In this document: piece after piece, positions 33,073-43,400 of the stretch
Position numbering within the stretch: the stretch's first letter is position 1
Layout of the letters: every line of letters begins with the position of its first letter
Assembly: GCA_003542575.1 (NCBI GenBank)
Contig: DPKJ01000005.1
Span: 124,001 to 188,000 of the forward strand
Length of the DNA stretch: 64,000 nt
Source of the DNA: Rikenellaceae bacterium
Lineage (GTDB): Bacteria; Bacteroidota; Bacteroidia; Bacteroidales; UBA932
Direction of reading: 5' to 3'
The notes under the pieces: generated by a model
Told to the model about the DNA's origin: nothing
Database searches by the model: none
What the model saw: the letters and a program-made list of their open reading frames with translations, nothing else
Made by a program: the position numbers and the translations under genes

Positions 33073-34278
33073 ATGAAAATAGCAGTTGGTTTATCGGGCG
33101 GGGTTGATTCCAGTGTTGCTGCATTGATTCTTAAAAATCAGGGACACGATGTGATCGCTCTTTTTATGCAAAATTGGCATGATACTACAGGTACGCTTTA
33201 TGGCGATTGTCCATGGAAAGATGACAGAGCCATAGCTGAATTGGTTGCGAGAAAACTTGACATTCCCTTTCACTTTGTTGATCTTAGCTCTGAGTACAGC
33301 AAAAGGGTTGTTGATTATATGTTCAGTGAATACCAAAAGGGAAGAACCCCAAATCCGGATGTTCTGTGCAACAGAGAGATAAAATTTGAAGTCTTCCTGA
33401 AAAGTGCTCTGGATCTTGGAGCAGAGTATGTTGCTACAGGGCACTATTGCAGAAAAGAGACAATAATTGACAGTAGTGGATCTGAAACATACAGATTACT
33501 GGCAGGAAAGGATCCTAACAAGGATCAGAGCTATTTTTTATGCCAGCTTACTCAAAAGCAACTTTCTAAAGCCCTGTTTCCAATAGGAGATTTACTTAAA
33601 CCTCAGGTTAGGGAGATGGCCGCAATGGCTGACCTTCCATCTGCCGATAAAAAAGATTCTCAGGGGATTTGTTTTGTAGGTAAGGTTGATTTACCTGTAT
33701 TCCTGCAGCAAAAGCTGCAAACTAAATGCGGTGATGTAATTGAGGTTTTCTCCTCTTTTTTTGATGATAAAACAAAGTCTGATTATAATTATTCAGGATA
33801 TGAAAATATCGATGATGAGTTCTTAAAATCTGCATCTAACCCTGTCAAATACACAAAAGAGTCGGGAAAGAGAATTGGAGAGCATCAAGGTGCCCATTTC
33901 TATACTATAGGGCAGAGGAAGGGCCTTAATATTGGTGGTCACAAAGATCCTCTGTTTATTATCTCTACTGATGTTAACGAGAATTTGATTTTTGTAGGTG
34001 AGGGTCAAAACCACAAGGGTTTGTTCAGAAAGGCTCTGTTTATTGACTCAAAAGAGATTCACTGGATTAGAACCGATCTTGAAATGGCGATCGGAGAGGT
34101 CAGGGAGTACCTTTTAAGAATCAGATACCGCCAACCGCTTCAGAAAGCTAAGTTATTTATGAAGAGTGAGGGGCTGTATATTGTTTTTAACGAGCCCCAG
34201 AGAGGTATTACCCCCGGCCAGTTTGCTGCATGGTATGAAAACGATGAGCTTATTGGCTCAGGGGTCATAATGAGTTAA
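33073..34278 (+). CDS. mnmA: tRNA 2-thiouridylase MnmA
   Basis: 401 residues. MnmA adds sulfur to U34 of tRNAs for Lys, Glu and Gln. The PP-loop SGGVDSS is at 8-14; catalytic Cys99 (DVLCN) and Cys200 (GICFVG) are present, as is 'ATGHY' near 121. The C-terminal part is the beta-barrel with 'TPGQFAAWY' near 385. About 20 additional residues near 225-255 (FFDDKTKSDYNYSGYEN) are not usual in MnmA. The gene starts 31 bases after the SRP RNA, and its last four bases overlap the converging KamA-like gene. Confidence 0.94.
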   Translation: MKIAVGLSGGVDSSVAALILKNQGHDVIALFMQNWHDTTGTLYGDCPWKDDRAIAELVARKLDIPFHFVDLSSEYSKRVVDYMFSEYQKGRTPNPDVLCNREIKFEVFLKSALDLGAEYVATGHYCRKETIIDSSGSETYRLLAGKDPNKDQSYFLCQLTQKQLSKALFPIGDLLKPQVREMAAMADLPSADKKDSQGICFVGKVDLPVFLQQKLQTKCGDVIEVFSSFFDDKTKSDYNYSGYENIDDEFLKSASNPVKYTKESGKRIGEHQGAHFYTIGQRKGLNIGGHKDPLFIISTDVNENLIFVGEGQNHKGLFRKALFIDSKEIHWIRTDLEMAIGEVREYLLRIRYRQPLQKAKLFMKSEGLYIVFNEPQRGITPGQFAAWYENDELIGSGVIMS

Positions 34279-36356
34279 CTCTCTCTGAAATTTGTAATCT
34301 CTTTTGTTGGAGTGAATCCCGGATCCGGGTAGTCAAATAGTTTGAAAACCTGCTCTGTTTCGCCTGATGTATAACTCCAGATGGAATTGTATTCTTCTCT
34401 CTTTTCTCCCATAACCTCTATCTCTCTAAGATATGATGATATAGATCGGTTTTCAACTATAAATACCTCACCCATTTTATCAATTACAGGGCTGTGTTCC
34501 CGTGTCCTATCGTGGTCAAACCGAAGAATTCTGCAACCCTCTTTTGTGATACCTACCATTTTAAAGGTCATGCTCTTGCCAATCGCAGGAAGGTTGAGGA
34601 CATTTCTGTCTGTGGGTAGAAATGGAAGATGATTCTCCTTCATAAAGCGATTGAGTTCAGACGCTGTGTTGATGCCTTTTTCGAAAATTGATACCAATTC
34701 GGATTGCTTCTCTTCATTAATCCTTCCGAAGCACTTCTCCTCATTTTGCTCCTGAATTGATCTTGAGTTTGGCGCAAACATTTGCTGATTCTCTTCAAAT
34801 CCTTTAACTGTAAATGTATAGTATGTTACAACACCAAGGTAATTAAGTGTTTGTCTCAACTTTGCAGTGTGCCCCCTTCTTGATGCGGCGGCTGTAAATA
34901 CCAATTGATTTGATATAATCCATCCTGCTGAAATAATTTCGTCTATTGCTCTTTTTGCCTCTACAGTTACCTCCAAAGGTGTCTGGAAGTGAGTTTGGAT
35001 AACAAATTGCTTAATGCCAGCTTCACTCCCTTTCCTTTTAAACTCTTTAAGTATTGCAATAAGTTCAGAATCTATTCTCATAGGAAGGTAGGCAAGTAAT
35101 CTGGAACCGAGGCGAACCCTCTGTATTTCATAGTATTTTTCGCCATCTGCTCTTTGTTTGTTTGCCTCTCTTTTCCTTAGAGCCATTTTATAAACGGCAT
35201 CAAGTATCTTTTCCAATACTTTGTTTCGGCTCATAAGAGCATCTCCACCGGTTATTAAAATATCTCTTATTTGCGAGTCAGACTCAAAGTAGTCCATCAG
35301 TTTGTGCAATTTTCTATCCCAGCTCTCCTTTGGCTTTAATGCTTCCAGATCGAAATTTAACCTTTCACTCTGGAAATCATACATCCTTTGGCATGATGCG
35401 CAAAGACCTCCGCAACTACGTCCCCTGGTATCGGGAATCATTATTGCCACTTCTGGGTATCGTCTGTGAATATTGTGTCCGTCCGGTAATAACCAGCCTG
35501 CAGCATTAGGCATTCCTGGAACAACCATGTCTTCACGTTCCCAGGCTTTGATGTTACCGTATGTGTCAATCAGGGATTCTGAGTAGACAACATAGCTTCT
35601 TATGGCATTATCGTCGAATCCTGCCTGATCTGTGTTTAAAAGGGAAATGTAGTAGGGAGTAATAAAGAATGGGATTTTTTTTCTTTTTGCCCGGTTTAGC
35701 AGCTTGAGTGTTCCTGTTGAGAGGCTTTCACCTAAAAATGTGTTTAATTCACCAGGACTCTTAATTGCCATTGATAGATGGAAACGAAAATCATTCCACC
35801 ACTCTTCTACTTTTTTTATTTTCTCTTCGTGCGAGAGTCCCTCTTCAAATTGATACCTTGATGCAAGTATCAGTTTTCGGTCAATTTTCTTTACAAGTAA
35901 TCTTATGATTCTCTCTTTGTTTGAGATGCGTTTTTGCCTTATTTCGCGATCAAGCCCCGAAGCCCACCTCTTCATATGCCTCTGGAGTTTAACTTCTGTA
36001 TATGGCTTGATAGTCTCCATCCCCTCTGCGTGTAAAAACAGATGAAAAAGGTCTTCATACAAATCAGTTACTGAGCTCTTAATATCTCCGTTTAAAAAAC
36101 TCCAAAGCAGAGAAAAGGTCTCAATATATATCTTCTCTCCTCTTGATAACTCTTCAATATATGATGATTCGTTTTCAAGCATCGATATTAGAAGCTTGCA
36201 GGCTTCAGTTGTCTCATTATTTGTGCTTTCGCTTATTTTTATTGTAAAGTAGGCTTTAAGAGAAGAGACAAAGTGCTCTTCGTCCGGGGAATCAATTGCA
36301 AGTTTGCAAAGGTCAGGGAATTTATGCTGGAATTTTCTTAGAACTGTATTGGTCAT
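34275..36356 (-). CDS. KamA-like radical SAM protein
   Basis: 693 residues, much longer than lysine 2,3-aminomutase (about 415). The first 290 residues are helical and have no recognised domain. The radical SAM cluster motif CGGLCASC is at 315-322, in the C-x3-C-x2-C spacing, followed by a TIM-barrel with 'DILITGGDALMSR' near 362 and 'RLGSRLLAYLPMRID' near 415, as in KamA. The glycine-rich PLP-lysine motif of KamA (PGGGGK) is absent; the nearest match is LPAIGKS near 605. It may use another lysine, or not be an aminomutase. It has its own promoter. Confidence 0.8.
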   Translation of the reverse strand: MTNTVLRKFQHKFPDLCKLAIDSPDEEHFVSSLKAYFTIKISESTNNETTEACKLLISMLENESSYIEELSRGEKIYIETFSLLWSFLNGDIKSSVTDLYEDLFHLFLHAEGMETIKPYTEVKLQRHMKRWASGLDREIRQKRISNKERIIRLLVKKIDRKLILASRYQFEEGLSHEEKIKKVEEWWNDFRFHLSMAIKSPGELNTFLGESLSTGTLKLLNRAKRKKIPFFITPYYISLLNTDQAGFDDNAIRSYVVYSESLIDTYGNIKAWEREDMVVPGMPNAAGWLLPDGHNIHRRYPEVAIMIPDTRGRSCGGLCASCQRMYDFQSERLNFDLEALKPKESWDRKLHKLMDYFESDSQIRDILITGGDALMSRNKVLEKILDAVYKMALRKREANKQRADGEKYYEIQRVRLGSRLLAYLPMRIDSELIAILKEFKRKGSEAGIKQFVIQTHFQTPLEVTVEAKRAIDEIISAGWIISNQLVFTAAASRRGHTAKLRQTLNYLGVVTYYTFTVKGFEENQQMFAPNSRSIQEQNEEKCFGRINEEKQSELVSIFEKGINTASELNRFMKENHLPFLPTDRNVLNLPAIGKSMTFKMVGITKEGCRILRFDHDRTREHSPVIDKMGEVFIVENRSISSYLREIEVMGEKREEYNSIWSYTSGETEQVFKLFDYPDPGFTPTKEITNFRES

Positions 36357-36384
36357 CCTTTATATAAATTTGGGGTGATTCGTA

Positions 36385-36392
36385 CAAATTTA
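36385..36392 (-). promoter_or_regulatory. -7 box of the KamA-like gene
   Basis: CAAATTTA on the plus strand reads TAAATTTG on the minus strand, 29 bases before the start codon. Confidence 0.55.
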
Positions 36393-36420
36393 CTAAAAAA
36401 AGCCGTTTTTTCCTACTTTT

Positions 36421-37284
36421 TCAGACTGTAAAAAGGGGGCTGTTAAATTTAAATCCGCTTTCAATTAGCCTTTCAGGATATGTTATCTGACCTGATGTCA
36501 AAACTTTTGAACCCTCTTTTAAAATCAAACCAAGCACTACATCAGGGATTTTAATCTTTATGAAAGTTTTGTAACGATGAGATATAATATCCGATAATGC
36601 GCTATAGGTTAATGACCCCGGGGCAGTAAAGTTGAATGGCCCATCAAGCTTGTTTTCAATAATGAAGAGTATTCCTCTTACAAGGTCTTCCAAAGATATC
36701 CATGATATTTTCTGATTACCGTTGCCAAAAATTATTTTAATCCCTAATCTTGATGGTAATATCATCCTGGGCAGAGCTCCCCCATCTTTAGTCATTACCA
36801 CTCCAAAACGGACGATTGCGACTTTTGCTGAATCTTTAGACCTCATAGCCTCCTCTTCCCATGCTTTGCAGAGATTTGCCAGAAAGTCCTCACCGTATTC
36901 ATAACTTTTTTCGGTAAATATTTGATCTGAATCAGATTTGTATATTCCAGTAGCCGAGGCACTTATCAGTAGTCTCTCTTTTTTTATTCCCAGCTCTGAC
37001 TCCTTTTTAAATATATCATTTAAGGCATCGGAGAGCTTTTTGGTTGTCTCAATTCTGCTTGACCAAATCTCTTTTTTGTGATTTTTACTCCATCTCTTGC
37101 CAACATTGGCTCCGGCAAGATTAATAACAATGTCACAACTTTGCACAGAGCCGGTATCAAAACCTCTTTTCAAAGGTATTACCGTATAATCTTTATCTGA
37201 CAAAACATTTGTAAGATGGCTTCCGATTAGTCCGGAAGCTCCTGTGATCCCCACAACAATCTTACTATTTCTTATCTCTTGCAT
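36421..37284 (-). CDS. TIGR01777 family NAD-dependent epimerase
   Basis: 287 residues from the ATG at 37284; the frame reaches 37374, but that would overlap the hydrolase gene by 80 bases, and the Rossmann motif GITGASGLIGSHL then sits at the expected position (about 13-25). The family (YfcH/SulA-like, extended SDR) is of unknown substrate; 'VINLAGANVGKRW', 'RLLISASATGIY' with the YxxxK-less pattern, 'VRFGVVM' and 'GNGNQKISWISLEDLVRGI' are its hallmarks. It follows the hydrolase gene by ten bases in one transcription unit. Confidence 0.88.
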   Translation of the reverse strand: MQEIRNSKIVVGITGASGLIGSHLTNVLSDKDYTVIPLKRGFDTGSVQSCDIVINLAGANVGKRWSKNHKKEIWSSRIETTKKLSDALNDIFKKESELGIKKERLLISASATGIYKSDSDQIFTEKSYEYGEDFLANLCKAWEEEAMRSKDSAKVAIVRFGVVMTKDGGALPRMILPSRLGIKIIFGNGNQKISWISLEDLVRGILFIIENKLDGPFNFTAPGSLTYSALSDIISHRYKTFIKIKIPDVVLGLILKEGSKVLTSGQITYPERLIESGFKFNSPLFTV

Positions 37285-37294
37285 AAAATGGTTT

Positions 37295-38059
37295 TTATAC
37301 TGTGATGGAGAGTCTGTCGTATGCAGGTGAAATCCAGTCAGGAAGCGATGCTTCAAGATCTGTATGTATACCAATCTGATGAGACATATGAGTAAGATAA
37401 CATCGTTTTGGTTTTACCTTTTTTGCTATTTCAACAGCTTCATCCAAAGAGAAGTGTGAAATATGCCTCTCTTTTCTTACAGTGTTTAAAACCAGAATAG
37501 AGAGATTCTGCAACTTATCAAATTGATCATCAGGAATTGAATTGGCATCAGTTATATAGGCAATGTCTCCAATTCTGAAACCTAAAACAGGCAGTTTATA
37601 GTGAAATGCCCTTATGGGTATAATTTGTACTGAGTTAATGATGAAAGGTGTGGAGTCAATAATTTTTATATCAAATTCCGGTGCACCGGGGTATTTATAT
37701 TCCTCAAAAACATAAGAGTATTCTCTTTTTAGCGACTCCAATACTCTCTCTTCACAATATATGGCAAACGGCTCTTTTCTGATGAAATTTATAGCTCTTA
37801 CATCATCAAGCCCTCCTGTATGGTCTTTATGTTCGTGAGTCAGCAGTACTGCATCAACGTAGCTTATTCCTTCACGTAACATCTGTTGCCTGAAATCCGG
37901 TCCTGCATCAATCAGCAATCTTGAGCCGTTATGCTCAATTATTACTGAAGACCTTAAACGGTTATCCTTATTATCTTTCGATAGACAGACCCTACAATTA
38001 CAACCGATAACCGGTATTCCTTGTGAGGTGCCGGTTCCCAGAAAAGTTATCGTTGACAT
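37295..38059 (-). CDS. MBL-fold metal-dependent hydrolase (PhnP-like)
   Basis: 254 residues. The metallo-beta-lactamase zinc motif HEHKDH is at 75-80, with 'LLIDAGPDFRQQ' before it and 'RCYLTHMSH' near 230 giving further ligands. The N-terminal 'GTSQGIPVIGCNCRVC' includes three cysteines that match the structural zinc site of PhnP, a cyclic phosphodiesterase. A role in cyclic ribose phosphate or nucleotide hydrolysis is the family guess; the natural substrate is unknown. Confidence 0.87.
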   Translation of the reverse strand: MSTITFLGTGTSQGIPVIGCNCRVCLSKDNKDNRLRSSVIIEHNGSRLLIDAGPDFRQQMLREGISYVDAVLLTHEHKDHTGGLDDVRAINFIRKEPFAIYCEERVLESLKREYSYVFEEYKYPGAPEFDIKIIDSTPFIINSVQIIPIRAFHYKLPVLGFRIGDIAYITDANSIPDDQFDKLQNLSILVLNTVRKERHISHFSLDEAVEIAKKVKPKRCYLTHMSHQIGIHTDLEASLPDWISPAYDRLSITV

Positions 38060-38103
38060 ACCTATGGTTTCGTGTTATGTTATATTAAAGGTAGGAAATT
38101 TTA

Positions 38104-38111
38104 TACCTTTG
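38104..38111 (+). promoter_or_regulatory. -7 box before the rsmI-like gene
   Basis: TACCTTTG, 13 bases before the GTG start at 38125. No TTTG element at the normal distance. Confidence 0.5.
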
Positions 38112-38124
38112 CGAAAATTTTAAA

Positions 38125-38823
38125 GTGAAAGGGAGACTTTTTCTTATACCTGCTCCTCTGGGCGATGGGCATATTTCCGATGTTATTCCTGCCGGTACAA
38201 TTGAGGCAATCTCTTCTCTGACTCATTTTGCTGTGGAGGAGTTTAGGAGTGCAAGGAGATATCTCTCCAAGGCCGGTTTTAAAGGCCGGATTGACTCACT
38301 TCAGTTCTTTCTGCTTAATGAGCATACCAAAGCTGAGGAGACATTTGAGATTATTGAACTTCTGAATTCGGGGACAGATGTGGGCTTAATTAGTGAAGCC
38401 GGGTTGCCTGCCGTAGCAGATCCCGGGTCAAATCTTGTTGAAAGTGCTCACAGACACAATATTGAAGTAAAACCTTTAACGGGACCTTCGTCAATATTTC
38501 TTGCCTTAATGGCCTCCGGGAAAAATGGTCAAAACTTTGCTTTTATCGGCTATCTTCCTGCCAAGACAGAGGAGAGGAGATTGAAAATTAAAGAACTTGA
38601 AAAGTTTGCGTCCAGAAGTGGGCAAAGTCAGATAATGATCGAAACCCCTTATCGAAATGATTCTCTTCTGTCCGACTTTTTGCAAATTTGTTCAGACAGC
38701 ACAATGCTGACTATTGCTTCTGAAATTACATGCGAAAACCAATTTATTAAAACAAAGAGCATTGGCGAATGGAAAAGGCATAAGCCTGAGTTAAACAAAA
38801 AACCTTGCGTATTTATATTATGA
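38125..38823 (+). CDS. RsmI-like SAM-dependent methyltransferase
   Basis: 232 residues of the tetrapyrrole-methylase fold. RsmI 2'-O-methylates C1402 of 16S rRNA. 'LFLIPAPLGD' at the start, 'LISEAGLPAVADPGSNLV' near 88-105 and 'PLTGPSSIFLALMASG' near 117-132 match RsmI, but the protein is shorter than E. coli RsmI (286) and its opening reads IPAPLGD instead of VATPIGN, as in a Bacteroidota subgroup, so its target may differ. The start is GTG. It heads an operon with folB (four-base overlap) and mtaB. Confidence 0.82.
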   Translation: MKGRLFLIPAPLGDGHISDVIPAGTIEAISSLTHFAVEEFRSARRYLSKAGFKGRIDSLQFFLLNEHTKAEETFEIIELLNSGTDVGLISEAGLPAVADPGSNLVESAHRHNIEVKPLTGPSSIFLALMASGKNGQNFAFIGYLPAKTEERRLKIKELEKFASRSGQSQIMIETPYRNDSLLSDFLQICSDSTMLTIASEITCENQFIKTKSIGEWKRHKPELNKKPCVFIL

Positions 38824-39194
38824 CAGATAACAATAAAAACAGAGTAGAACTGATAAATCTTGAGTTCTATTCATATCATGGGTGTTTCAGTGAAGAGAAG
38901 GTTATAGGTAATCATTTCAGAGTTAGTTTTTCTGCTGAGACAGATGTTGAGACACCGGGGAAAAGTGATAAACTTGAAGACGCTCTTAATTATCAGGAGC
39001 TATACAATATGATAAAGGGTGAGATGGCTGTTCCCTCTAATCTGCTTGAAAATGTGGCATACAGAATTTTAAACAGGGCAGGGGAGCTTTTTCCAAAAAT
39101 TGCCGGGGCAGAGGTGGTAATTTCCAAGATCAATCCTCCGCTAGGAGGAAAAGCAGAATGTTCAAGAGTTGTCTCTTCCAGAAAATATAATTAA
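38820..39194 (+). CDS. folB: Dihydroneopterin aldolase
   Basis: 124 residues from ATG 38820, which overlaps the preceding stop (ATGA). FolB splits 7,8-dihydroneopterin in folate synthesis. 'VELINLEFYSYHGCFSEEKVIGN' at the N-terminus holds the conserved YxxHG and the glutamate (cited in part), 'LNYQELYNMI' follows near 57, 'LLENVAYRIL' near 74, and the catalytic lysine region 'KINPPLGGKAECS' near 102. Length is normal for FolB. Confidence 0.93.
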   Translation: MTDNNKNRVELINLEFYSYHGCFSEEKVIGNHFRVSFSAETDVETPGKSDKLEDALNYQELYNMIKGEMAVPSNLLENVAYRILNRAGELFPKIAGAEVVISKINPPLGGKAECSRVVSSRKYN

Positions 39195-39200
39195 TTATTA

Positions 39201-40490
39201 ATGGAAAGTAACAGAGGAAACCGGGTGGCATTTATGACTCTCGGATGTAAACTGAATTATTCTGAGACATCTTCAATTGCAAGACAATTTGTAGAGCATG
39301 GTTACACTAAGGTTAAGCCGGGTGAAACAGCAGATGTGTTTGTTATAAACACGTGTTCAGTAACAGAACATGCTGATAAAAAATGTCGTACTGCAATTAG
39401 AAAAATGCACAAGCTGAATCCTGACGCAATTATTGCAGTTACCGGCTGTTATGCCCAGCTGAATCCACAGGAAATTTTATCAATTGAGGGTGTCGATCTT
39501 GTTCTTGGAGCCGACGAAAAATCAAATCTTTTTGTGAGAGTTTCCGGACTTAAGAATGACGAAGATTCAAAGGGGGTTGTTCATTCAGCTTCCAGAGCTT
39601 ATTCATGCGCAATTTCAGAGGTTGAAACAATCTTCCCTGCGTACTCATCTGACGACAGAACGCGTTCTTTTTTAAAAGTTCAGGATGGTTGTGATTACCA
39701 TTGCTCTTACTGCACAATTCCATTAGCAAGAGGCAAAAGCAGAAATCATTCGATTGAGTTCATCTTAAAAGAGGCCGGAGATATTGTCTCCAAAGGGATT
39801 AAAGAGGTGGTTTTAACGGGTGTTAATACAGGTGATTTTGGGAAAAGTACAGGCGAGAGATTTGAAGATCTTCTCAGAGCTCTTGATGAGGTTGAAGGGC
39901 TTAAAAGAATAAGAATATCATCTATAGAACCTAATCTGCTGTCAGAAGAAATTTTAAAATTTATTTCAGAGAGTAAAAAATTCCTTCCACATTTCCATAT
40001 CCCCCTTCAGTCCGGGTCTAATAAAATTTTGGCTGCAATGAGGCGACGGTATAACAGGGAGTTGTTTTCAGAGAAGATTCAGTTAATCAGGAGATATATG
40101 CCCTTTGCTTTTATTGGAATAGATGTGATAGTAGGTTTTCCGGGCGAAACGTCCGAAGATTTTGAGGATACATTTGGGTTTCTTGAGAGTGTTTCTCCCT
40201 CTTTTCTTCATGTTTTTCCATACTCCAGAAGAGCCAATACTCCTGCTGCTGAATATTCCGGACGGGTGCGAGAACAGGATAAGAGTCAAAGAGTTGAGGC
40301 ATTAACCAAACTATCTGATAAGCTCTATTTAGAATTTAAAAAGATGAATATTGGAAGAAATGAGGAGGTTCTGTTCGAAAGCACTCAAAAGGGAGGAAAG
40401 ATGTATGGATATACCAGAAATTACATCAGGATAGAGAGGGAGTATGATAAGAATCTTATTGGAGAAATTACCGAAGTTCTAATAAGCTGA
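39201..40490 (+). CDS. mtaB: tRNA t6A37 methylthiotransferase MtaB
   Basis: 429 residues. MtaB converts t6A37 to ms2t6A37 in tRNA. UPF0004 cysteines are Cys16 (LGCKLNYSE, the MtaB hallmark), Cys52 and Cys83; the radical SAM motif CDYHCSYC is at 164-171 and a TRAM domain is at the end. It is six bases behind folB. The 3' end overlaps the converging tamB gene by 23 bases. With tsaD (45.1 kb), which makes t6A, the window contains two steps of the same tRNA modification. Confidence 0.94.
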   Translation: MESNRGNRVAFMTLGCKLNYSETSSIARQFVEHGYTKVKPGETADVFVINTCSVTEHADKKCRTAIRKMHKLNPDAIIAVTGCYAQLNPQEILSIEGVDLVLGADEKSNLFVRVSGLKNDEDSKGVVHSASRAYSCAISEVETIFPAYSSDDRTRSFLKVQDGCDYHCSYCTIPLARGKSRNHSIEFILKEAGDIVSKGIKEVVLTGVNTGDFGKSTGERFEDLLRALDEVEGLKRIRISSIEPNLLSEEILKFISESKKFLPHFHIPLQSGSNKILAAMRRRYNRELFSEKIQLIRRYMPFAFIGIDVIVGFPGETSEDFEDTFGFLESVSPSFLHVFPYSRRANTPAAEYSGRVREQDKSQRVEALTKLSDKLYLEFKKMNIGRNEEVLFESTQKGGKMYGYTRNYIRIEREYDKNLIGEITEVLIS

Positions 40491-43400
40491 CAGTCTTACT
40501 CTCCTCAGAATAATCTTGGTCCTCTTTTATTGCAGGGGAATTGTCAGGGAGAGTGATCTCTCTTTTTTTCTTCCCTGAAAACATTCTGTTGAAGAGTTCT
40601 CTGAACGAGCTGAACTCCTCCTGGTATACAAGACCAACTCCGTTACGCTGGCTGTTATCCAGATAGTTGGAATATTGATCCGCAGAATGTGAAAATGCCT
40701 TTGCCCTGAATCGACCCTTATCGTCCAGTTTTATCTCTACATCCAGATCTCCTACAACCTCCCCGGCTTTATTCATGTATTTGGAGCTTCCAATATTTCC
40801 ATTAAGAATCACCCGATTGTTAAAGAGTTGAGCTGAAACAGCAGCATCGAACATATTTCTTCCGTTCTGACCAGGCTGATAATTAAAACTTAGGTCAAGC
40901 GGGATATCAAGCTGGTTAAATATTTTATTGATCTGGTTTGAAAGAACTTCAGTTGCATTTGAGTAAAGGATTGTTGAGTTATTTACTATACTGGACTGAA
41001 CATCAGGTATAAAACTTCCTGAAATCAGTAAAGACATAACCTGTTTTACTACTTTATCATCTGTATTTAGGGCAGCATTAACCCTGGATTTTGTAACAGG
41101 GTCAATATCTGGGATATCAATGGCAAATCTCAGGCTTGGATTCATTAAATTTCCACTCATGTTAATTTGGCAATCAACAGTTCTTCTGTTTGATACCGAA
41201 CTTGTATCGGCAATCAGAGTGTTTATGGATGCTTTCGTTCTGTAATTCGCGGTAATGTTCAGATTAGTCCTATCAATATTTCCGTTGAATCCAATGTTGC
41301 CTCCCTCCTGTATGGTAAAGTCTCTTTCAAAAATTCCCTGAAGCACAAATTTATAAAATCCACTCTGGATAATATAGTCTCCCTGCATATTGAAAATATC
41401 CTTTGATGGATTGATGTCAAGTGTTATTAATCCGCTTCCATAGCCTGTAATTATGTCTCCCACTGTCTTATCAATCTCAATTAACATTGCAGCATCAGGA
41501 GTCATATTTGCCCTTAATTTAACCTGTAGTTCAGTACCTGACTTTAGCTTTGTATTTCCATTGTATGTGGGGTCATTGCTGTACAACTCAGCTGCAGGTT
41601 GGATAAATGTCAGAAGATTGTTGCTGGATACCTCTGTTGCAGAGGATAATGGTATGTGGATAGAGGTGTTCCTGTTAGTTGTTACGTTAATGTCCATTAA
41701 AATTTTATCAAGCGGACCACTTATGTTTAATCTTCCTGTTCCAAATGCCGTTCCGTAAAATGATGAGTTGTCCTCCTCTCTTGTATTAAGTGCCTCAAGG
41801 TTTGTAAAAGTAACAGTTGTATTGAGTCTGAGATCTCTGAAGTGTATGTACTGCAAACCACCGCTTACTCTTCCACTGTTGCCGGCTCTGTCTCGTATAA
41901 TGGCATTATTTAGATATAAACCTGTTTCAGTCAGATTAACCGGACCGTTTAAGGTGTAAAAAACATTAGTAAAATCAACCTTAAAGGCGAGGTTGTTAAG
42001 CATAACATTTCTGCCTGTAAGGTTCAGCTTGTCTGTTTTACCGGAAAGAATCAAGTTACCTGTCACACCTCCTGCAGTTTCAGAAACTATGTCTGTAAGA
42101 AACGATTCAAAGTATTTTGGCTGCAGGTTGTTAAGATTTGCATTTATACTTAGAAAATTATCAGAGGGCTTATAAAAACCGGTAGCCTTTAAAGGTATAC
42201 TGTCATTTAATCTGTTAAGTAATGACAATTTAAAACTGCTTTCAGCGTTATCCCATTCACTGTTGATTTCCAGGTTTCCAAAGTAATGGTGATTAAGGCT
42301 TACGCTATCTCCCCTGATGTCAAATAAGATCTTTGGATCTTTGTGCATATTTACTGCAATGGCATTCCCATTAAATACACCTTGCAAATGAAGTGGAAGG
42401 TTAAGAAGAGAGTTGAATGGGGTTATATCCAGATTTTCAATAATTACCGAAAGAGTGTCGTATGGATTACGGGAAATCATCCCGTCAACATTGAGCAGCT
42501 GATTCTCTCTGCTTAAGTTAAAATTATGAAATACATAGGTGCTGTCCTGGAAAACTATTTTTGATTTCCCAATGGTCCAATTTACACCGTTAAGATAAAT
42601 TTCAGAAGGGTTAATTGAAAGGTCCATAATAGCCGGGTTACCTTCGCCCATTGATGTAAACAATACTTCTGATGTGAAATCCAATCTGTTTTCGAGGTCC
42701 CCTGTATTAGTATACTCACTTTTTACACTGAACAGATTATCTTTCAGTCCCAGGAAAACTTTGCTGCTGTCGAGATTCAAACCACCAATATGAATCCTGT
42801 CAGATTCAATCTGAGCATTTACAGATTCTGAATTTCCCTGGATATTGAGATTTATTTTATCCCCGTAAATATTATTATATCCGAGTTTATTGCTGTTCAG
42901 ATGCAGTTTAATATTATCCTTTGCGTCAATTGTTACCTTAACGGATGTCTTGCTGGCAATCTGTAACCCTGGTAATATTAACTGAGCAATTGAGCGTGTA
43001 TCATTAAAATCTACATTAAAAGAGTAGTTTTTGCCTTTTACACGAGGCCCTTCACCCATCAGATTTGGAAAAACCGCCGGAAGATTGTCGGCAAGTGTGA
43101 CATTGAAAAATTTATTGATAAAATTGGTAAAGAAATCAGTGCCTTTATATGTGGCATTTGCAAAAGAGGATTTAAGATAAATAGAAAAATTATCCTGTGC
43201 CGAACTGGACTGTATGTTAATATCTCCAATAGGAAAAGCACCTTTGCTGTTTCTAAAATTAAGATTCCTTATATTAATTGTACCTTCAATATCACCTTTC
43301 CTATCCTGAGTGAAATTTGCGAGGGTCCTCAATGATACACTTGAAACACTATCTCTCTTGTCAAAGTTAAGAGCAGCCAGATCGGCATAAATAACATCAG

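Noticed and set aside
33721..33830. Possible frameshift or insertion in mnmA
   Set aside because: The extra residues near 225-255 are in frame and both catalytic cysteines are intact, so this is more likely a lineage-specific loop.
37285..37374. Extended N-terminus for the TIGR01777 epimerase
   Set aside because: It would overlap the hydrolase gene by 80 bases and push the Rossmann motif away from the N-terminus.
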